Shown here: piece by piece, positions 26,901 through 37,200 of the stretch
How positions within the stretch are numbered: the first letter of the stretch is position 1
Layout of the letters: each line of letters starts with the position of its first letter
Assembly (NCBI RefSeq): GCF_000331735.1
Contig: NC_020126.1
Location: 7,939,501 to 8,003,500, forward strand
Direction: 5' to 3'
DNA: 64,000 nucleotides
Origin: Myxococcus stipitatus DSM 14675
Lineage (GTDB): Bacteria > Myxococcota > Myxococcia > Myxococcales > Myxococcaceae
Position numbers and translations under genes: made by a program
The notes under the pieces: generated by a model
What the model saw: only the letters and a program-made list of their open reading frames with translations
Told to the model about the DNA's origin: nothing
The model's database searches: none

Positions 26901-29900
26901 CGCGACCTCGCTCCAGCGCTGCACTTGCTCCAGCGGCACCTGCTCGTGCTCGCGCAGCTCGGCCTGCTGTCGCTGCAAGGCGTGAAGCCACGCGAGCACG
27001 GGCTGGCCGGGCATCACGTGGACGCGGACCGGCAGCGTGTTGATGAGCAGCCCCACCTGCTCCGTCACGCGCTCGACGGGCGCGGAGCGACCCGACACCA
27101 GCGCGCCGAACACGGCCTCGCGTGTCCCCGCGTACCGCGCGAGCACGAGCCCCCAGCCCGCCTGCGCGAGCGTGCCGAGCGTCAGTCCGTGACGCGCGCA
27201 GAACGCCTGGAGCGCGCCCGTCTCACGTGCATCCAGCGTGACGAGGTGGCGTGCGTAGCGCGGCTCCGTGCCCGCCCCGGAGGAGCCCTGCTCCCCATGG
27301 GGCAAGGGCGTGGGGGTGTCGAAGCCCCGGAGCGCTTCGGTCCAGAGAGCGCGCGCCGGCGTGAGGTCCTGCGCCTCTTCGTGGCGCACGACATGGCGGA
27401 AGTCCGGCGGCGACTCGAAGGACGGTGGCCTTCCAGCGCGCAGGGCGTCGCAGTGCTCGGCGACCTCCGCGAGCAGCAGGCCCAGGCTCCAGCCATCCAG
27501 GATGGCGTGGTGGAAGGAGAGCGCGAACCTCCACGCCCCCGAGGACGTCCGGGCGAGCGCGAGCCGGAGCAGCGGCCCTTCCTCCAGCGCGAAGCCCCGC
27601 CGCACGTCCTCGTCGAGGAAGCGCTGCCAGTCCGCATCGGAGACCCCGGCGCCGTCATCGCCTTCGAGGAGGGAGAACGGCAGCGAGAAGCCCTCGTGGA
27701 GCCGCTGCGTGGGCTGTCCGGTGCCGCCCAGGTCGAACACCGTGCGGAGCACCGCGTGTCGCTCCACGGCCGACTGCCATGCGGACCGGAACGCGACCGG
27801 GTCCAGGTCCTCGGGGAGGAGCCCGCCCACCTGCTCGAAGTAGTCGCGCGACGCGGGCGAGAACAGCGCCCGGAACAACATGCCGCGCTGCATGGACGTG
27901 AGCGGGACGGCGTCCTCCGGAGCCAGCGCCACGGCGGGCCGCTGCTCCAGGGGCGCGAGCTGCTCGGCGAACGCCATCACCGTGGGGTGCTCGAAGAGCT
28001 GCTTCGGCGAGGACGCGAAGCCCTCCCGCCGCAGCCTCGACACGAGCCGCATCGCCGCGATGGAGTCTCCGCCCAGCGTGAAGAAGCCGTCCTCCACCCC
28101 CACCGCTTCCCGGCCCAACACCTCCGCGAAGGCACGCGCCACCAGCTGCTCGCGAGGGCTTGTCGGCGCCCGACCCGTGGAGACCTCCGTCGGAGGCTCC
28201 GGGAGCGCCTTGCGGTCCACCTTGCCGTTCAGCGTCGTCGGCAGGGTCGGCAGCACCACGAACGTCGACGGGACCATGTACGCCGGCAGCCGTGACGCCA
28301 GCACCATCCGGAGCTCATCCGGCGACGTCCTCGCGCCCGCCCGAGCCACCACGTAGCCCACCAGCCGCGCCACACCGGGCGACGCTCCGCGCACGGCGAC
28401 CGCCGCGTCCTTGACGTCGGGAATGCTCCGGAGCGCGGCCTCGACCTCGCCCAGCTCGATGCGGTGCCCGCGGACCTTCACCTGCGCGTCCTCGCGCCCG
28501 CGCACCTCCAGCAGGCCATCCGCGCGCAGGAGCCCCACGTCACCGGTGGCGTAGAGCCGTGCTCCGGGCACGGTGCTGAACGGGTCCGGAATGAAGCGCT
28601 CGGCCGTGAGCGCGGCGCGCCCCACGTAGCCGGTGGCCACGCCCGTGCCCCCGATGTAGATCTCACCGCACACGCCCGGAGGCACCAGCTCCAGCCCGGC
28701 GTCGAGCACATACACGGGCGTGTTGAGGATGGGGCGGCCCACCGTCAGCGGACCGCCCGTGGACGGGACTCTCCCCACCGTGGACCAGACCGTCGTCTCC
28801 GTGGGGCCGTAGAGGTTCCACAGGGCGCCCCCCGTGGCGACGAGCCGCGAGGCGAGGTCGGTGGGAAGAGGCTCGCCGCCGCAGAGCACCGCCATCCGCC
28901 TCGGGTTGGTCCAGCCCGACTCCAGCAACATGCGCCATGCGGTCGGCGTGGCCTGCATCACCGTGACGCCCGCGCGCTCCAATCGCTCCGCGAGGCGCAG
29001 CGCGTCCTGGGCTTCATCGCGCGTGCACAGCTCGATGCGCGCCCCCACCCGCAGCGGGAGGTACAGCTCCAACCCCGCGATGTCGAAGGAGAGCGTGGTG
29101 ACGGCCGCCAGCACGTCATCCGCCGTCAGCCCCGGCGCCTCCTCCATCGAGGCCAGGAAGTTCTCCAGCGCCGCGTGGTGCACGCTCACGCCCTTGGGGC
29201 GTCCCGTGGAGCCGGACGTGTAGAGGACATAGGCCTCGTCCAAGCCGAGGGGCCCCGGTCCCAGGTCCATCGCCACGTCGTCTCCGGGCTCGTCCAGCCT
29301 CCACAGCGGCCCTGCTTCGGGTCCCAGCCGCGACTCGCAGGACTGCTCGGTGAGCGTGAGGCGGAGGCCCGCATCCTCGGCCATCAAGGCCAGCCGCTCG
29401 CGGGGGAAGTGAGGGTCGAGCGGGACGTAGCTCGCTCCCGCGCGAAGGACCGCCAGCAAGGCCACGGGCAGCCGGTGCGTCCGCTCCAGGCACACGCCCA
29501 CGCGGTCACCTCGGCTCACGCCTTGCGCGCGCAGCCGGGCCGCGAGGGCCAGGACTTCTCCTTGCAGCTCGCCGTAGGACAGCGTCCGGTCCACCGCCAC
29601 CACCGCCGTGCGCTCGGGCGCGCGAGTCGCTTGCGCCTCGATGCGGGAGACCACGGTCGCATCCGCGGACAGGGCGCGCGGGCGAGGCGCGCACTTCGCC
29701 ACCAGTCGGGCGTGCGCATCCGGAGACAGCAGGCGAAGGGTGTCCAGCCGAGAGCCGGGCCGCCCGAGCGCGTCCTTCAGCAGCGACTCGTAGGCGTCGA
29801 AGAAGCGAGCCATGGACTCCGGCTCGAACAGGTCCGTGGAGTACTCGATGGCCACCCCCAGGCCCTGCTCCCGCTGGAGCACGGTGAAGGTGAGGTCGAA

Positions 29901-32900
29901 GGTGGAGGTGCCTGCCTCCAGCGCCACTTCCTCGACGCCCACGTCCGCGAAGGCGCTCTGCCCCGAGGGCTGCTCGTTGAGCACGAACATCACCTGGAAC
30001 AGCGGCGTGTGCGCGGTGCTGCGCGGGGGCTGGAGGTGCTGCACCAGGCGCTCGAAGGGGACGTCCGCGTGGCTGAACGCCTCCACGCACGTGGTCTTCA
30101 CGCGCTGCACCAGCGCCTCGAAGCTCAGCGCCGGAGACACCTCCGTGCGGAGCACCAATGTGTTGACGAAGCACCCCACCAGCGCGTCCGACCCGAGCGC
30201 GCTCCGCCCCGCGATGGGTGTGCCCACGAGGATGTCCTCCTGTCGCGCGTGCCGGGCCAGCACGGCCTGGAAGGCCGCGAGGAGGACCATGAAGGGCGTG
30301 GCGCCCCATCCGCGAGCGCGCACGGGCACCTCCGCCGCGAGCGCCGGGGGCAGCTCGAAGTGGAGCGTGCGGCCCCGGTCCGAGCGCTGCGCGGGGCGCG
30401 GGTGGTCCGCGGGCAACTCCATGACGGGCAGCGGCCCGGCCAGCTTCGAGCCCCAGTAGGCGAGCTGCGGCAGGAGCGCGTCCTCTGCCCACACACGCCG
30501 CTCCCACGCCGCATGGTCCGCGGGCTGGTACGGCAGCGCGGGCAGGCGCGTTGGCAGGCCCAGGCGCTCGGAGGCATAGAGCGCCGCCGCGTCGCGCAGC
30601 AGCACCGCGATGGAGCCACCATCGGCGACGAGGTGGTGCATGGCGAGCACCAGCCAGTGCTCGCGTGCATCCAGGGAATAGAGCTGGGCACGGAAGGGGG
30701 CCTCGCGTTCCAGGTCGAAGGGCCGGCGCACGAAGCGCGTGGCGCGCTCCTTCACCCAGGCGCTCCGGGGCTCTGCCCCCATGCGCCGCGCGGGCTCGAG
30801 CGCCACGAGCGCGGAGGCGTGGCCGGGCACATCCACTCGCTCCAGCGTGAAGTCCACCGGGACGAAGGTCTGGACAGGCTCGCCGTCCAGCAGCGCGAAG
30901 CGCGCGCGGAGTCCCTCATGGCGCGCCGTCAGCTCACGCAGCGTCCGCTCCAGCGCCGCCACATCCAGCGGTCCCGTGAGCCGAAGTGCCGTGGCAATCG
31001 TATAGAACGCGCTGCCCGGCTCCAGCCGCTCCAGGAAGTACAACCGCTGCTGCGCGGACGACAGCGGCAGCGGCATGTCGCGAGGCCGAGGCTCCACCGG
31101 AGGCAGGCGAAGCGCACCTCGCGTCGCATCCAACCGGGCCGCCAATTCCTCCACCGTCGGCGCCTCGAAGAGGGCTCGCAGCGGCAAGGACACGTCGAAC
31201 AACGCCTCCACCCGCGAGCGCAGCCGCATCGCCAGCAGCGAGTGCCCACCCAGCTCGAAGAAGCTCCGCCGCACGTCCCGCACCGGCACGCCCAGCAGTT
31301 CCTCCCACAGCGCACACAGCCGCTCCTCCGTCTGCGTCCTCGGAGCCTGCTGTGATTCCCCCGCGTCACCCTCCGGAGCGAGCCCGGCCGAGCGCAAGGC
31401 AGCGCGGTCCACCTTCCCGTTCGGCGTGAGCGGCAGCTTCGGCAGCACCGACCAGCGAGACGGCACCATGTACTCCGGCAGGTGCTCCAGGAGCGCCGCC
31501 CTCAACGCAGCCGGCGCCAGCGTCTTCCCCTCATGGGGCACGACGAAGCCCACGAGCCGCGCGCCTCCGGTCGCATCCTCGCCGGCCATCACGAGCGCAT
31601 CCGCGACGTCCGCCAGGGCTCGCAGCCGCGCCTCGACCTCCCCCAGCTCGATGCGGAAGCCCCGCACCTTCACCTGATGGTCCAGCCGCCCCAGGTACTC
31701 CAGCCGCCCATCGGGCATCAGGCGCACGCGGTCCCCGGTCCGGTACATCCGGCCCCCGGGCTCGCGAGAGAACGGGTCCGGAACGAAGCGCTCCGCCGTC
31801 AGGTCCGGCCGCAGGAGATAGCCCCGCGCCAGTCCATCTCCCGCGAGGTACAGCTCCCCCGGCACGCCCAGCGGCATCAACCTCCACGACGCATCCAGGA
31901 CGTAACCAGACGTGTTCTCCAGCGGCCGGCCGATGGTCGGCCCCCGCGTCTCGCCTCGGGGAATCAGCTCCCACGTCGAATAGGTCGTGTCCTCCGACGG
32001 CCCATAGAGGTTGTAGACCCGCTCCACGTGCCCCAGCGCATAGAGCCCGTCCACCGTGCGCCGAGGCAGCGCCTCGCCCGCCAGGTTCACAGCTCGAACC
32101 GAGCGCGGCAGTCCACCCACGCGCAGCAGCTCCGCCATGGCCGACGGCACCGTGTTGACCAGCGTCACCTCGTCACGCCGAGGGAACGCGGGCAGGTCCA
32201 GGACACTGCCCACCACCAGCACCCGCCCCCCATGCGCCCATGGGACGAACATCTCGAACACGGAGAGGTCGAAGCACACGGACGTGCACGCGAGCACCCC
32301 GTCCAGCATCTCCGGAGGGAAGACGTCCAGGGCCCACGTCAAGAGCAGCGCCGCGCTCCGGTGCTCGATGGCCACGCCCTTCGGCCGACCCGTGGAGCCC
32401 GACGTGTAGATGAGGTACGCGAGATTCCCCGGCAGGCAGCGCGCCTCCAGGGGCGCATCGGACGCCTCGGCCAGCTCCGCCTCCAACTCCTCCAGCACGA
32501 GCGTGGGAGGCCGCGTCTCCGGCAGCGCCGACAGCACCGCGCCCTCGCTGATGACCAGCATCGCCGCCGAGTCCTCCAGCAGGTACGCCAGCCGCTGCGC
32601 GGGGTAGTTCGGGTCCAGCGGCGCGTAGGTCCCTCCGGCCTTCAGCACCGCGAGCAACACCACCGGCAGGTCCACCGTGCGCCGCAGGCACACGCCCACG
32701 CGCACCTCCGGCCCCACGCCCCGCGCCACCAGACACCGCGCGAGCCGGTTCGCCCGGCGCTCCACCTCCGCATACGTCCACGCCCGAGTGGCATCCGCCA
32801 GAGCCACCGCGTCCGGGACACGCCGCGCCTGCGCCTCGAAGCGCGTGTGCAGGAGCGCCCCATCCCGCGGCAGCGTGCCCGGGGGATTCCAGGTGTCGAG

Positions 32901-34289
32901 GAGCAGCGCCTCCTCCGACGCGGGCAGCAAGGCCAACGCATCCACCCGCCGCTCGGGCGCCGCCAGCGCGGACGCGAGCAGTCGCTCGAAGTGGGTGAGC
33001 CAGCGCTCCACGGTGGCCGGCTCGAACAGCTCGCGGCTGTACTCCCAGTGCCCTCGCAGACCGTCAGGCGTCTCCTGGAGGGAGAGCGTCAGGTCGAACT
33101 TCGCGAAGTGGCTGTCGATATCCAGCGGCCGGAGCACCAACCCGGGCAGGACCAGCTCCCCTGGCGGCTGGTTCTCCAGCACCAACATCACCTGGAACAG
33201 CGGGTTGCGGCCCAGGTCGCGAGGCAGGCTCAGCGACTCGACGAGCTGCTCGAAGGGAAGGTCCTGGTGCGCGTAGGCCTCCAGCGTCACGGCCTTCACC
33301 CGGCGCACCAGCTCGCGGAAGGTCGGAGCCCCGTCGAGCGACAGCCGTAGGGCCAGGGTGTTGGCGAAGAAGCCCACCGCCCCTTCCAGCTCGCGCCGCG
33401 TGCGGCCAGCGATGGCCGTGCCCACGACGATGTCCGTCTCCCCCGTGTAGCGGTGCAGCAGCGACCCGAACGCCGCGAGCAGCGTCATGAAGGGCGTGAC
33501 ACCCTCCGCCCTCCCGAAGCGCTGGACTTCGTCCGACACGGCGCGAGGCAGCGCGAACGCCCGCGTGGCGCCACGGTGGTTCTCTCGAGCCGGGCGCGGG
33601 TGGTCCGTGGGCAGCTCCAGCGGACGCACGCCCTCGCCCAGCCGCGCGCGCCAGGCGTCCAGGTGTCGACGCGGCGCCTCGGAGCGGAGCCACTCCTCCT
33701 GCCACTCGCTGTAATCCACGTACTGGAGCTCGGGCTCCGGCAGCGAGTCCGGACGGCCCTCGCACCGCGCGCCGTACAGCGCGGCCAGCTCCCGGGTCAT
33801 CACCCCCACGGACCAACCATCCGCGATGATGTGGTGCAGCACCAACAGGAGGACGTGCTCGGACGCGGCCAGCTCCACCAGCACCGCGCGCAAGAGCCCC
33901 GGCTCCGTGAGGACGAACGGCGCGTCCGCCTCCGCCGTGCACAGCGCCCTCAACGCCGCCTCGCGCTCCTCGGAGGGCAGCGCCACCAACGACACGCGCC
34001 TGGGCGCCACGGGCCGAGGCGGGTGGATGACCTGCACCACCTGCTCACCCTCCTCCGTGAAGGAAGTGCGCAGGGCTTCGTGGCGCTCCACGAGGGCATC
34101 CAGGCTCGCGCGCAGCGCATCCTCGCGCAGCGTGCCCGTCAGGCGCAGCGCGAAGGGCATGTTGTAGGTCGCGAGGCCCGGCTCCAGCCGGTCCAGGAAC
34201 CACAGCCGCCGCTGCGCCGACGACGCCGGGAAGACGAACACCTCGTCCGCATCCAGCGCTTCTTCCGGGAGGGGTTCCACGTTGCTCAC
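23955..34289 (-). CDS. NRPS-B: C-A-T-C-A-T-C-A-T-TE (predicted Ala-Gly-Ser)
   Basis: 3,444 residues, GTG start overlapping NRPS-A as GTGA. Module 4: C (HHIIADG near 153), A (YTSGSTG near 630), T Ser about 1017. Module 5: C (HHLVADG near 1215), A (near 1695), T with GGDS at about 2076. Module 6: C of the SxMQRGMLF type (HHAILDG near 2260), A (near 2740), T Ser about 3132. The type-I thioesterase follows at about 3180-3430 with GWSMGG (Ser about 3258) and a C-terminal GNHYSLL His. Selectivity residues read by alignment to PheA: DLFNNALTYK (a code known for Ala), DILQLGLVWK (near the Gly code DILQLGLIWK) and DVWHVSLVDK (near the Ser code DVWHLSLIDK). There are no epimerase or methyltransferase domains. 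All catalytic motifs look intact. It extends the chain from NRPS-A and releases it by hydrolysis or cyclisation. Confidence 0.93.
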   Translation of the reverse strand: MSNVEPLPEEALDADEVFVFPASSAQRRLWFLDRLEPGLATYNMPFALRLTGTLREDALRASLDALVERHEALRTSFTEEGEQVVQVIHPPRPVAPRRVSLVALPSEEREAALRALCTAEADAPFVLTEPGLLRAVLVELAASEHVLLLVLHHIIADGWSVGVMTRELAALYGARCEGRPDSLPEPELQYVDYSEWQEEWLRSEAPRRHLDAWRARLGEGVRPLELPTDHPRPARENHRGATRAFALPRAVSDEVQRFGRAEGVTPFMTLLAAFGSLLHRYTGETDIVVGTAIAGRTRRELEGAVGFFANTLALRLSLDGAPTFRELVRRVKAVTLEAYAHQDLPFEQLVESLSLPRDLGRNPLFQVMLVLENQPPGELVLPGLVLRPLDIDSHFAKFDLTLSLQETPDGLRGHWEYSRELFEPATVERWLTHFERLLASALAAPERRVDALALLPASEEALLLDTWNPPGTLPRDGALLHTRFEAQARRVPDAVALADATRAWTYAEVERRANRLARCLVARGVGPEVRVGVCLRRTVDLPVVLLAVLKAGGTYAPLDPNYPAQRLAYLLEDSAAMLVISEGAVLSALPETRPPTLVLEELEAELAEASDAPLEARCLPGNLAYLIYTSGSTGRPKGVAIEHRSAALLLTWALDVFPPEMLDGVLACTSVCFDLSVFEMFVPWAHGGRVLVVGSVLDLPAFPRRDEVTLVNTVPSAMAELLRVGGLPRSVRAVNLAGEALPRRTVDGLYALGHVERVYNLYGPSEDTTYSTWELIPRGETRGPTIGRPLENTSGYVLDASWRLMPLGVPGELYLAGDGLARGYLLRPDLTAERFVPDPFSREPGGRMYRTGDRVRLMPDGRLEYLGRLDHQVKVRGFRIELGEVEARLRALADVADALVMAGEDATGGARLVGFVVPHEGKTLAPAALRAALLEHLPEYMVPSRWSVLPKLPLTPNGKVDRAALRSAGLAPEGDAGESQQAPRTQTEERLCALWEELLGVPVRDVRRSFFELGGHSLLAMRLRSRVEALFDVSLPLRALFEAPTVEELAARLDATRGALRLPPVEPRPRDMPLPLSSAQQRLYFLERLEPGSAFYTIATALRLTGPLDVAALERTLRELTARHEGLRARFALLDGEPVQTFVPVDFTLERVDVPGHASALVALEPARRMGAEPRSAWVKERATRFVRRPFDLEREAPFRAQLYSLDAREHWLVLAMHHLVADGGSIAVLLRDAAALYASERLGLPTRLPALPYQPADHAAWERRVWAEDALLPQLAYWGSKLAGPLPVMELPADHPRPAQRSDRGRTLHFELPPALAAEVPVRARGWGATPFMVLLAAFQAVLARHARQEDILVGTPIAGRSALGSDALVGCFVNTLVLRTEVSPALSFEALVQRVKTTCVEAFSHADVPFERLVQHLQPPRSTAHTPLFQVMFVLNEQPSGQSAFADVGVEEVALEAGTSTFDLTFTVLQREQGLGVAIEYSTDLFEPESMARFFDAYESLLKDALGRPGSRLDTLRLLSPDAHARLVAKCAPRPRALSADATVVSRIEAQATRAPERTAVVAVDRTLSYGELQGEVLALAARLRAQGVSRGDRVGVCLERTHRLPVALLAVLRAGASYVPLDPHFPRERLALMAEDAGLRLTLTEQSCESRLGPEAGPLWRLDEPGDDVAMDLGPGPLGLDEAYVLYTSGSTGRPKGVSVHHAALENFLASMEEAPGLTADDVLAAVTTLSFDIAGLELYLPLRVGARIELCTRDEAQDALRLAERLERAGVTVMQATPTAWRMLLESGWTNPRRMAVLCGGEPLPTDLASRLVATGGALWNLYGPTETTVWSTVGRVPSTGGPLTVGRPILNTPVYVLDAGLELVPPGVCGEIYIGGTGVATGYVGRAALTAERFIPDPFSTVPGARLYATGDVGLLRADGLLEVRGREDAQVKVRGHRIELGEVEAALRSIPDVKDAAVAVRGASPGVARLVGYVVARAGARTSPDELRMVLASRLPAYMVPSTFVVLPTLPTTLNGKVDRKALPEPPTEVSTGRAPTSPREQLVARAFAEVLGREAVGVEDGFFTLGGDSIAAMRLVSRLRREGFASSPKQLFEHPTVMAFAEQLAPLEQRPAVALAPEDAVPLTSMQRGMLFRALFSPASRDYFEQVGGLLPEDLDPVAFRSAWQSAVERHAVLRTVFDLGGTGQPTQRLHEGFSLPFSLLEGDDGAGVSDADWQRFLDEDVRRGFALEEGPLLRLALARTSSGAWRFALSFHHAILDGWSLGLLLAEVAEHCDALRAGRPPSFESPPDFRHVVRHEEAQDLTPARALWTEALRGFDTPTPLPHGEQGSSGAGTEPRYARHLVTLDARETGALQAFCARHGLTLGTLAQAGWGLVLARYAGTREAVFGALVSGRSAPVERVTEQVGLLINTLPVRVHVMPGQPVLAWLHALQRQQAELREHEQVPLEQVQRWSEVASGRLLFESVLVVDPWPLRGGERGVFSAGVEELGLPRTGFPLHLALYPGASLGMALTYDASRYGEEAVARLTHGLRMLLAAMVAEPGQSVAQLPLLGADERTHLLSAWNPTTHVFETPCPLHVLFEQQAARTPSAIALEWEGRTMTYAALDSRANQLAHRLRAEGVGPEVLVGVFLERSLDMVVGLYGVLKAGGAYLPVEPSLPPERARQMAEDARPRVTLTSRALSARVPEGAGTVLVLDDEAWTHGLPPSASERPPLAGAALEHPAYCIFTSGSTGRPKGALVTHRGIHNRILWMQAAYGLGPEDRVLQKTPFSFDVSVWEFFWPLAVGARLVVARAGGHQDPAYLVRTLATERITTVHFVPSMLQFFLEEPGLESLTSLTRVVCSGEALPSALQRRVFERLPHVSLYNLYGPTEASVDVSHWTCRPSDKRTTVPIGAPVFNTRLLVLDSDLNLLPTGALGELYIGGVQLGRGYLGRPGLTAERFIPDPCATEPGARLYRTGDLARRLEDGSLEYVGRVDSQVKVRGFRIELGEIEAVLLGLPDVAEAAVVVRTAPGGESLLAAYVAPRGGHAPERWSDTLREAMARVLPEYMVPGRFAVLERLPLTSSGKVDRRALPALADVDAGPKGSRVPPRNPREAMLVDLFERVLGITGVGATSDFFQLGGHSMLVLRLLSRVESELGVRLPLATLFQTSTVEGLARAVETAGGEQGVLVPLGGEGDAPPLFLVHPVGGNVLCYRALAEGLKGRRLHAFQSQGVTGATPDTTVEAMAERYIRELRRVQPTGPYHLFGWSMGGVIAFEMARQLEAAGESVGELCLLDSTLEGFEQPLGPEDDAALLGAFAVDLGLASDLVARVDSLSALWSAARAGGVLPEDAPLEALERLHAVFRANLGALHAYRAGPYSGALTLLAGQEGGIQDASTPDWGWARVARGGVRTKHLPGNHYSLLKPPNVEQVGRAIQALLEDHRDSTPHERNEGP

Positions 34290-37200
34290 CGCTTGACCCT
34301 CCGACCCTGGCGCGATGCGCGCCCGATGCGCTCCTCACCCGCCGCGCCCGCCTCGCGCAGAGTCGCCACCTTGCTCGCGAGCGCCTCCACCGTCGGGTGC
34401 TCGAACACCGCGCGCAGCGGAACATCCACCCCCAGCGCGTCACGCAGCCGCGCCACCAACTGCGTCGCCAGGAGCGAGTGGCCCCCGAGCACGAAGAAGT
34501 CATCCGTGGCGCTCACCCGCTCCACCCCGAGCACGTCCGAGAAGACGCGCGCGAGCGACTCCTCCAGCTCGCCTCGAGGCGCGACGAAGACCTCGTCCGC
34601 CGCGCGCTCCGGTGCTGGCAGTCTGCTGCGCTCCACCTTGCCGCCCGGCGCGATGGGCAGCGCGTCCAGGCACACGTAGGCCGCCGGGACCATGTAGTCC
34701 GGCAGTCGGCTCTTGAGGAACGCCCGCAGCACCGTCCCCGTGGGGCGCACGTCCGCGCGAGGCGTGACATAGGCCACCAGCCGCTTGCCCGTGGGGGGCT
34801 CGTCGCGCACGGTCACCACCACGTCCTTCACGTCCGGGTGCGCGCTGAGCGCGGTCTCGATCTCCCCCAGCTCGACGCGGAAGCCGCGCAGCTTCACCTG
34901 GTGGTCGCTCCGCCCCAGGTACTCCACCATGCCGTTCTCCAGACGGCGGGCCACGTCGCCCGTGCGGTACAGCCGACCGCCCGGCTCCGGAGAGAACGGG
35001 TCCGGGATGAAGCGCGTCGCCGTGAGGTCGGGCCGTCGGTGGTAGCCCCGGCCCACGCCCACTCCGCCGATGAAGACTTCACCGGCCACGCCTCGCGCCA
35101 CCGGCTGGAGGTACGCGTCCAGCACGTGCACCCGCATGTTCGGGATGGGCAGACCCAGCGGCACCTCGTGCGTCTCCAGCAGCTCCGTGGGCAGCGGGTT
35201 CAGGTTGCACGACGTGGCGATGACCGTGCTCTCCGTGGGGCCGTAGGAGTTGAACATCTGGACCGACGGGTCGACGGCGCGGCGCCACGCCAGCACGCGC
35301 GACGGGAGGATCTTCTCTCCACCCGACACCACCACGCGCACCGACGACGGCAGCGTCAGCGTCCCCCTAGCCAGCTCCGCGGTCAGCTCCGCCCACAGCG
35401 CCGCGGGAGTGCTCAGGTACCCGATGCGCCAGGCGTCGAGCCGCGCCGCGAAGCCATGAATCGTGTCCAGCGTGTCCGGCTCGCGGATGACCAGCGTCCC
35501 ACCCACGAAGAGGCACGGGAACAGCTGCTCCACGCTCATGTCGAAGCTGATGGACGACAGGAGCAACGCGCGGTGCTCCGCCTTCAGCCCATAGACGTGA
35601 GCCGCCGCGTCGCTGTAGTTCACCAACGCGCGCTGGGAGATCATCACCGCCTTGGGCACGCCCGTGGAGCCCGAGGTGTAGATGAGGTACGCGAGCGAGT
35701 CGGCCTCACCCTCCATCGGCGGGGCCTCCACGGACTGGCGCGCCATCGCCGGAGCCTCGCGCTCCCAGAGGAAACACGTCACGCCCTCCGGCGGGGAGGT
35801 CGCGCCCAGCAATGGCTCGCGCGTGACGAGCACCCGCGCCCCGGAGTCGCGCAGCATGAACGCCAGCCGCTCCGCCGGGTAGTCGGGGTCCAGCGGCAGG
35901 TACGCCGCCCCCGACTTCAGGATGCCGAGAATCGCCACCACCACGTCCAGCGACGGCTCCAGGCAGAGGCCCACCACGCTCTCCGGCCCCACGCCGCGCT
36001 CACGCAGCGCCCACGCGAGCTGGTTCGCCCGCTGGTCCCACTCACGGAACGTCAGCACCTCGCCCCGGTGCTCCAGCGCGGGCACGTCCGGCCGCGTCCG
36101 AGCCTGCCGCTCCAGCAGCTCGCGCGCGAGCCGAGGCGCCACCGGCGCCGCCGTGTTGTTCAACGAGGAGAGGAAACGCGCCTCCTCCGGAGGCAGCACG
36201 GGCAGCTCGCGCAGGCGCGCGGTCGGCCGGGCCACCAGCCCCTCCAGGAGCACCTGGAAGCTCTTCGCGAGGCGCTCCACGGTGACGGACGTGAAGAGGT
36301 CGGTGTTGTACTCGAAGGTGTACTCCAGCCCGGCCGGCACCTCGGCCATCGCCAGGGAGAGGTCGAACTTCGCCGTCTCGGTGGAGACCTCTTCGATCTC
36401 CATCCGCAGCCCGGGCAGCTCCACCACGCCACCCGGAGCGTTCTGGAGCACGAAGAGCACCTGCACCAGCGGGGACTGGCTCAGGTCCCGCTCCACCTCC
36501 AGCCGCTCCACCAGCACGTCGAAGGGCATCGCCTGGTGCGCGTACCCCGCGAGGACGGCGCTCCCCACCCGCTCTGCGAACGCCGGGAAGGGCTCCTCCG
36601 GGTCCACGTCCGCGCGCAGCGCCAGCGTGTTGACGAAGCACCCCAGCACGCCCTCCGTCTCCTGGCGCGTGCGGTTCGCGATGGGCGTCCCGACGATGAT
36701 GGTGCGCTGCCCCGTGTAGCGATGCAGCAGGGCCTGGAAGGCCGCCAGCAGCGTCATGAACAGGGTGCGGCCCTCTTCGCGTCCCAGCGCCTCCAGTCCA
36801 CGCGCCAGCGCCCCGGGCAGCGTCCCCACGAGCAGCGCGCCCCGAGTCGTCTGGACCGCCGGGCGAGGCCGGTCCGTGGGCAGGCGCAGCGGCGGAGGAC
36901 GCTCACCGAGATGGGCCTTCCAGAAGGCCAGGTCGGACTCCAGCGTCTCCGCGCCCCCGCCCTGCCGCTGCCACACGGCGTAGTCCGCGTACTGGATGGG
37001 GAGCGGAGCCAGCGCGGCGCTCGTCCCCGTCACCTCCGCCTCGTAGGTGCGAGCCAGCTCCTGGAGGAGCAGGTTGATGGACCAGCCGTCCGCGATGATG
37101 TGGTGCATCGCCACCAGCACCACGTGGCGCTCCGGCGACAGGCGATAGAGCGTCGCGCGAAGGAGCGGCCCCGTGGCGAGGTTGAAGGGCCGCCGGGCCG

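Noticed and set aside
34286-34289. Possibility that NRPS-A and NRPS-B are one protein split by a frameshift
   Set aside because: The GTGA overlap is a normal coupling junction; each side has complete domains and the C-terminal T domain of A ends properly.
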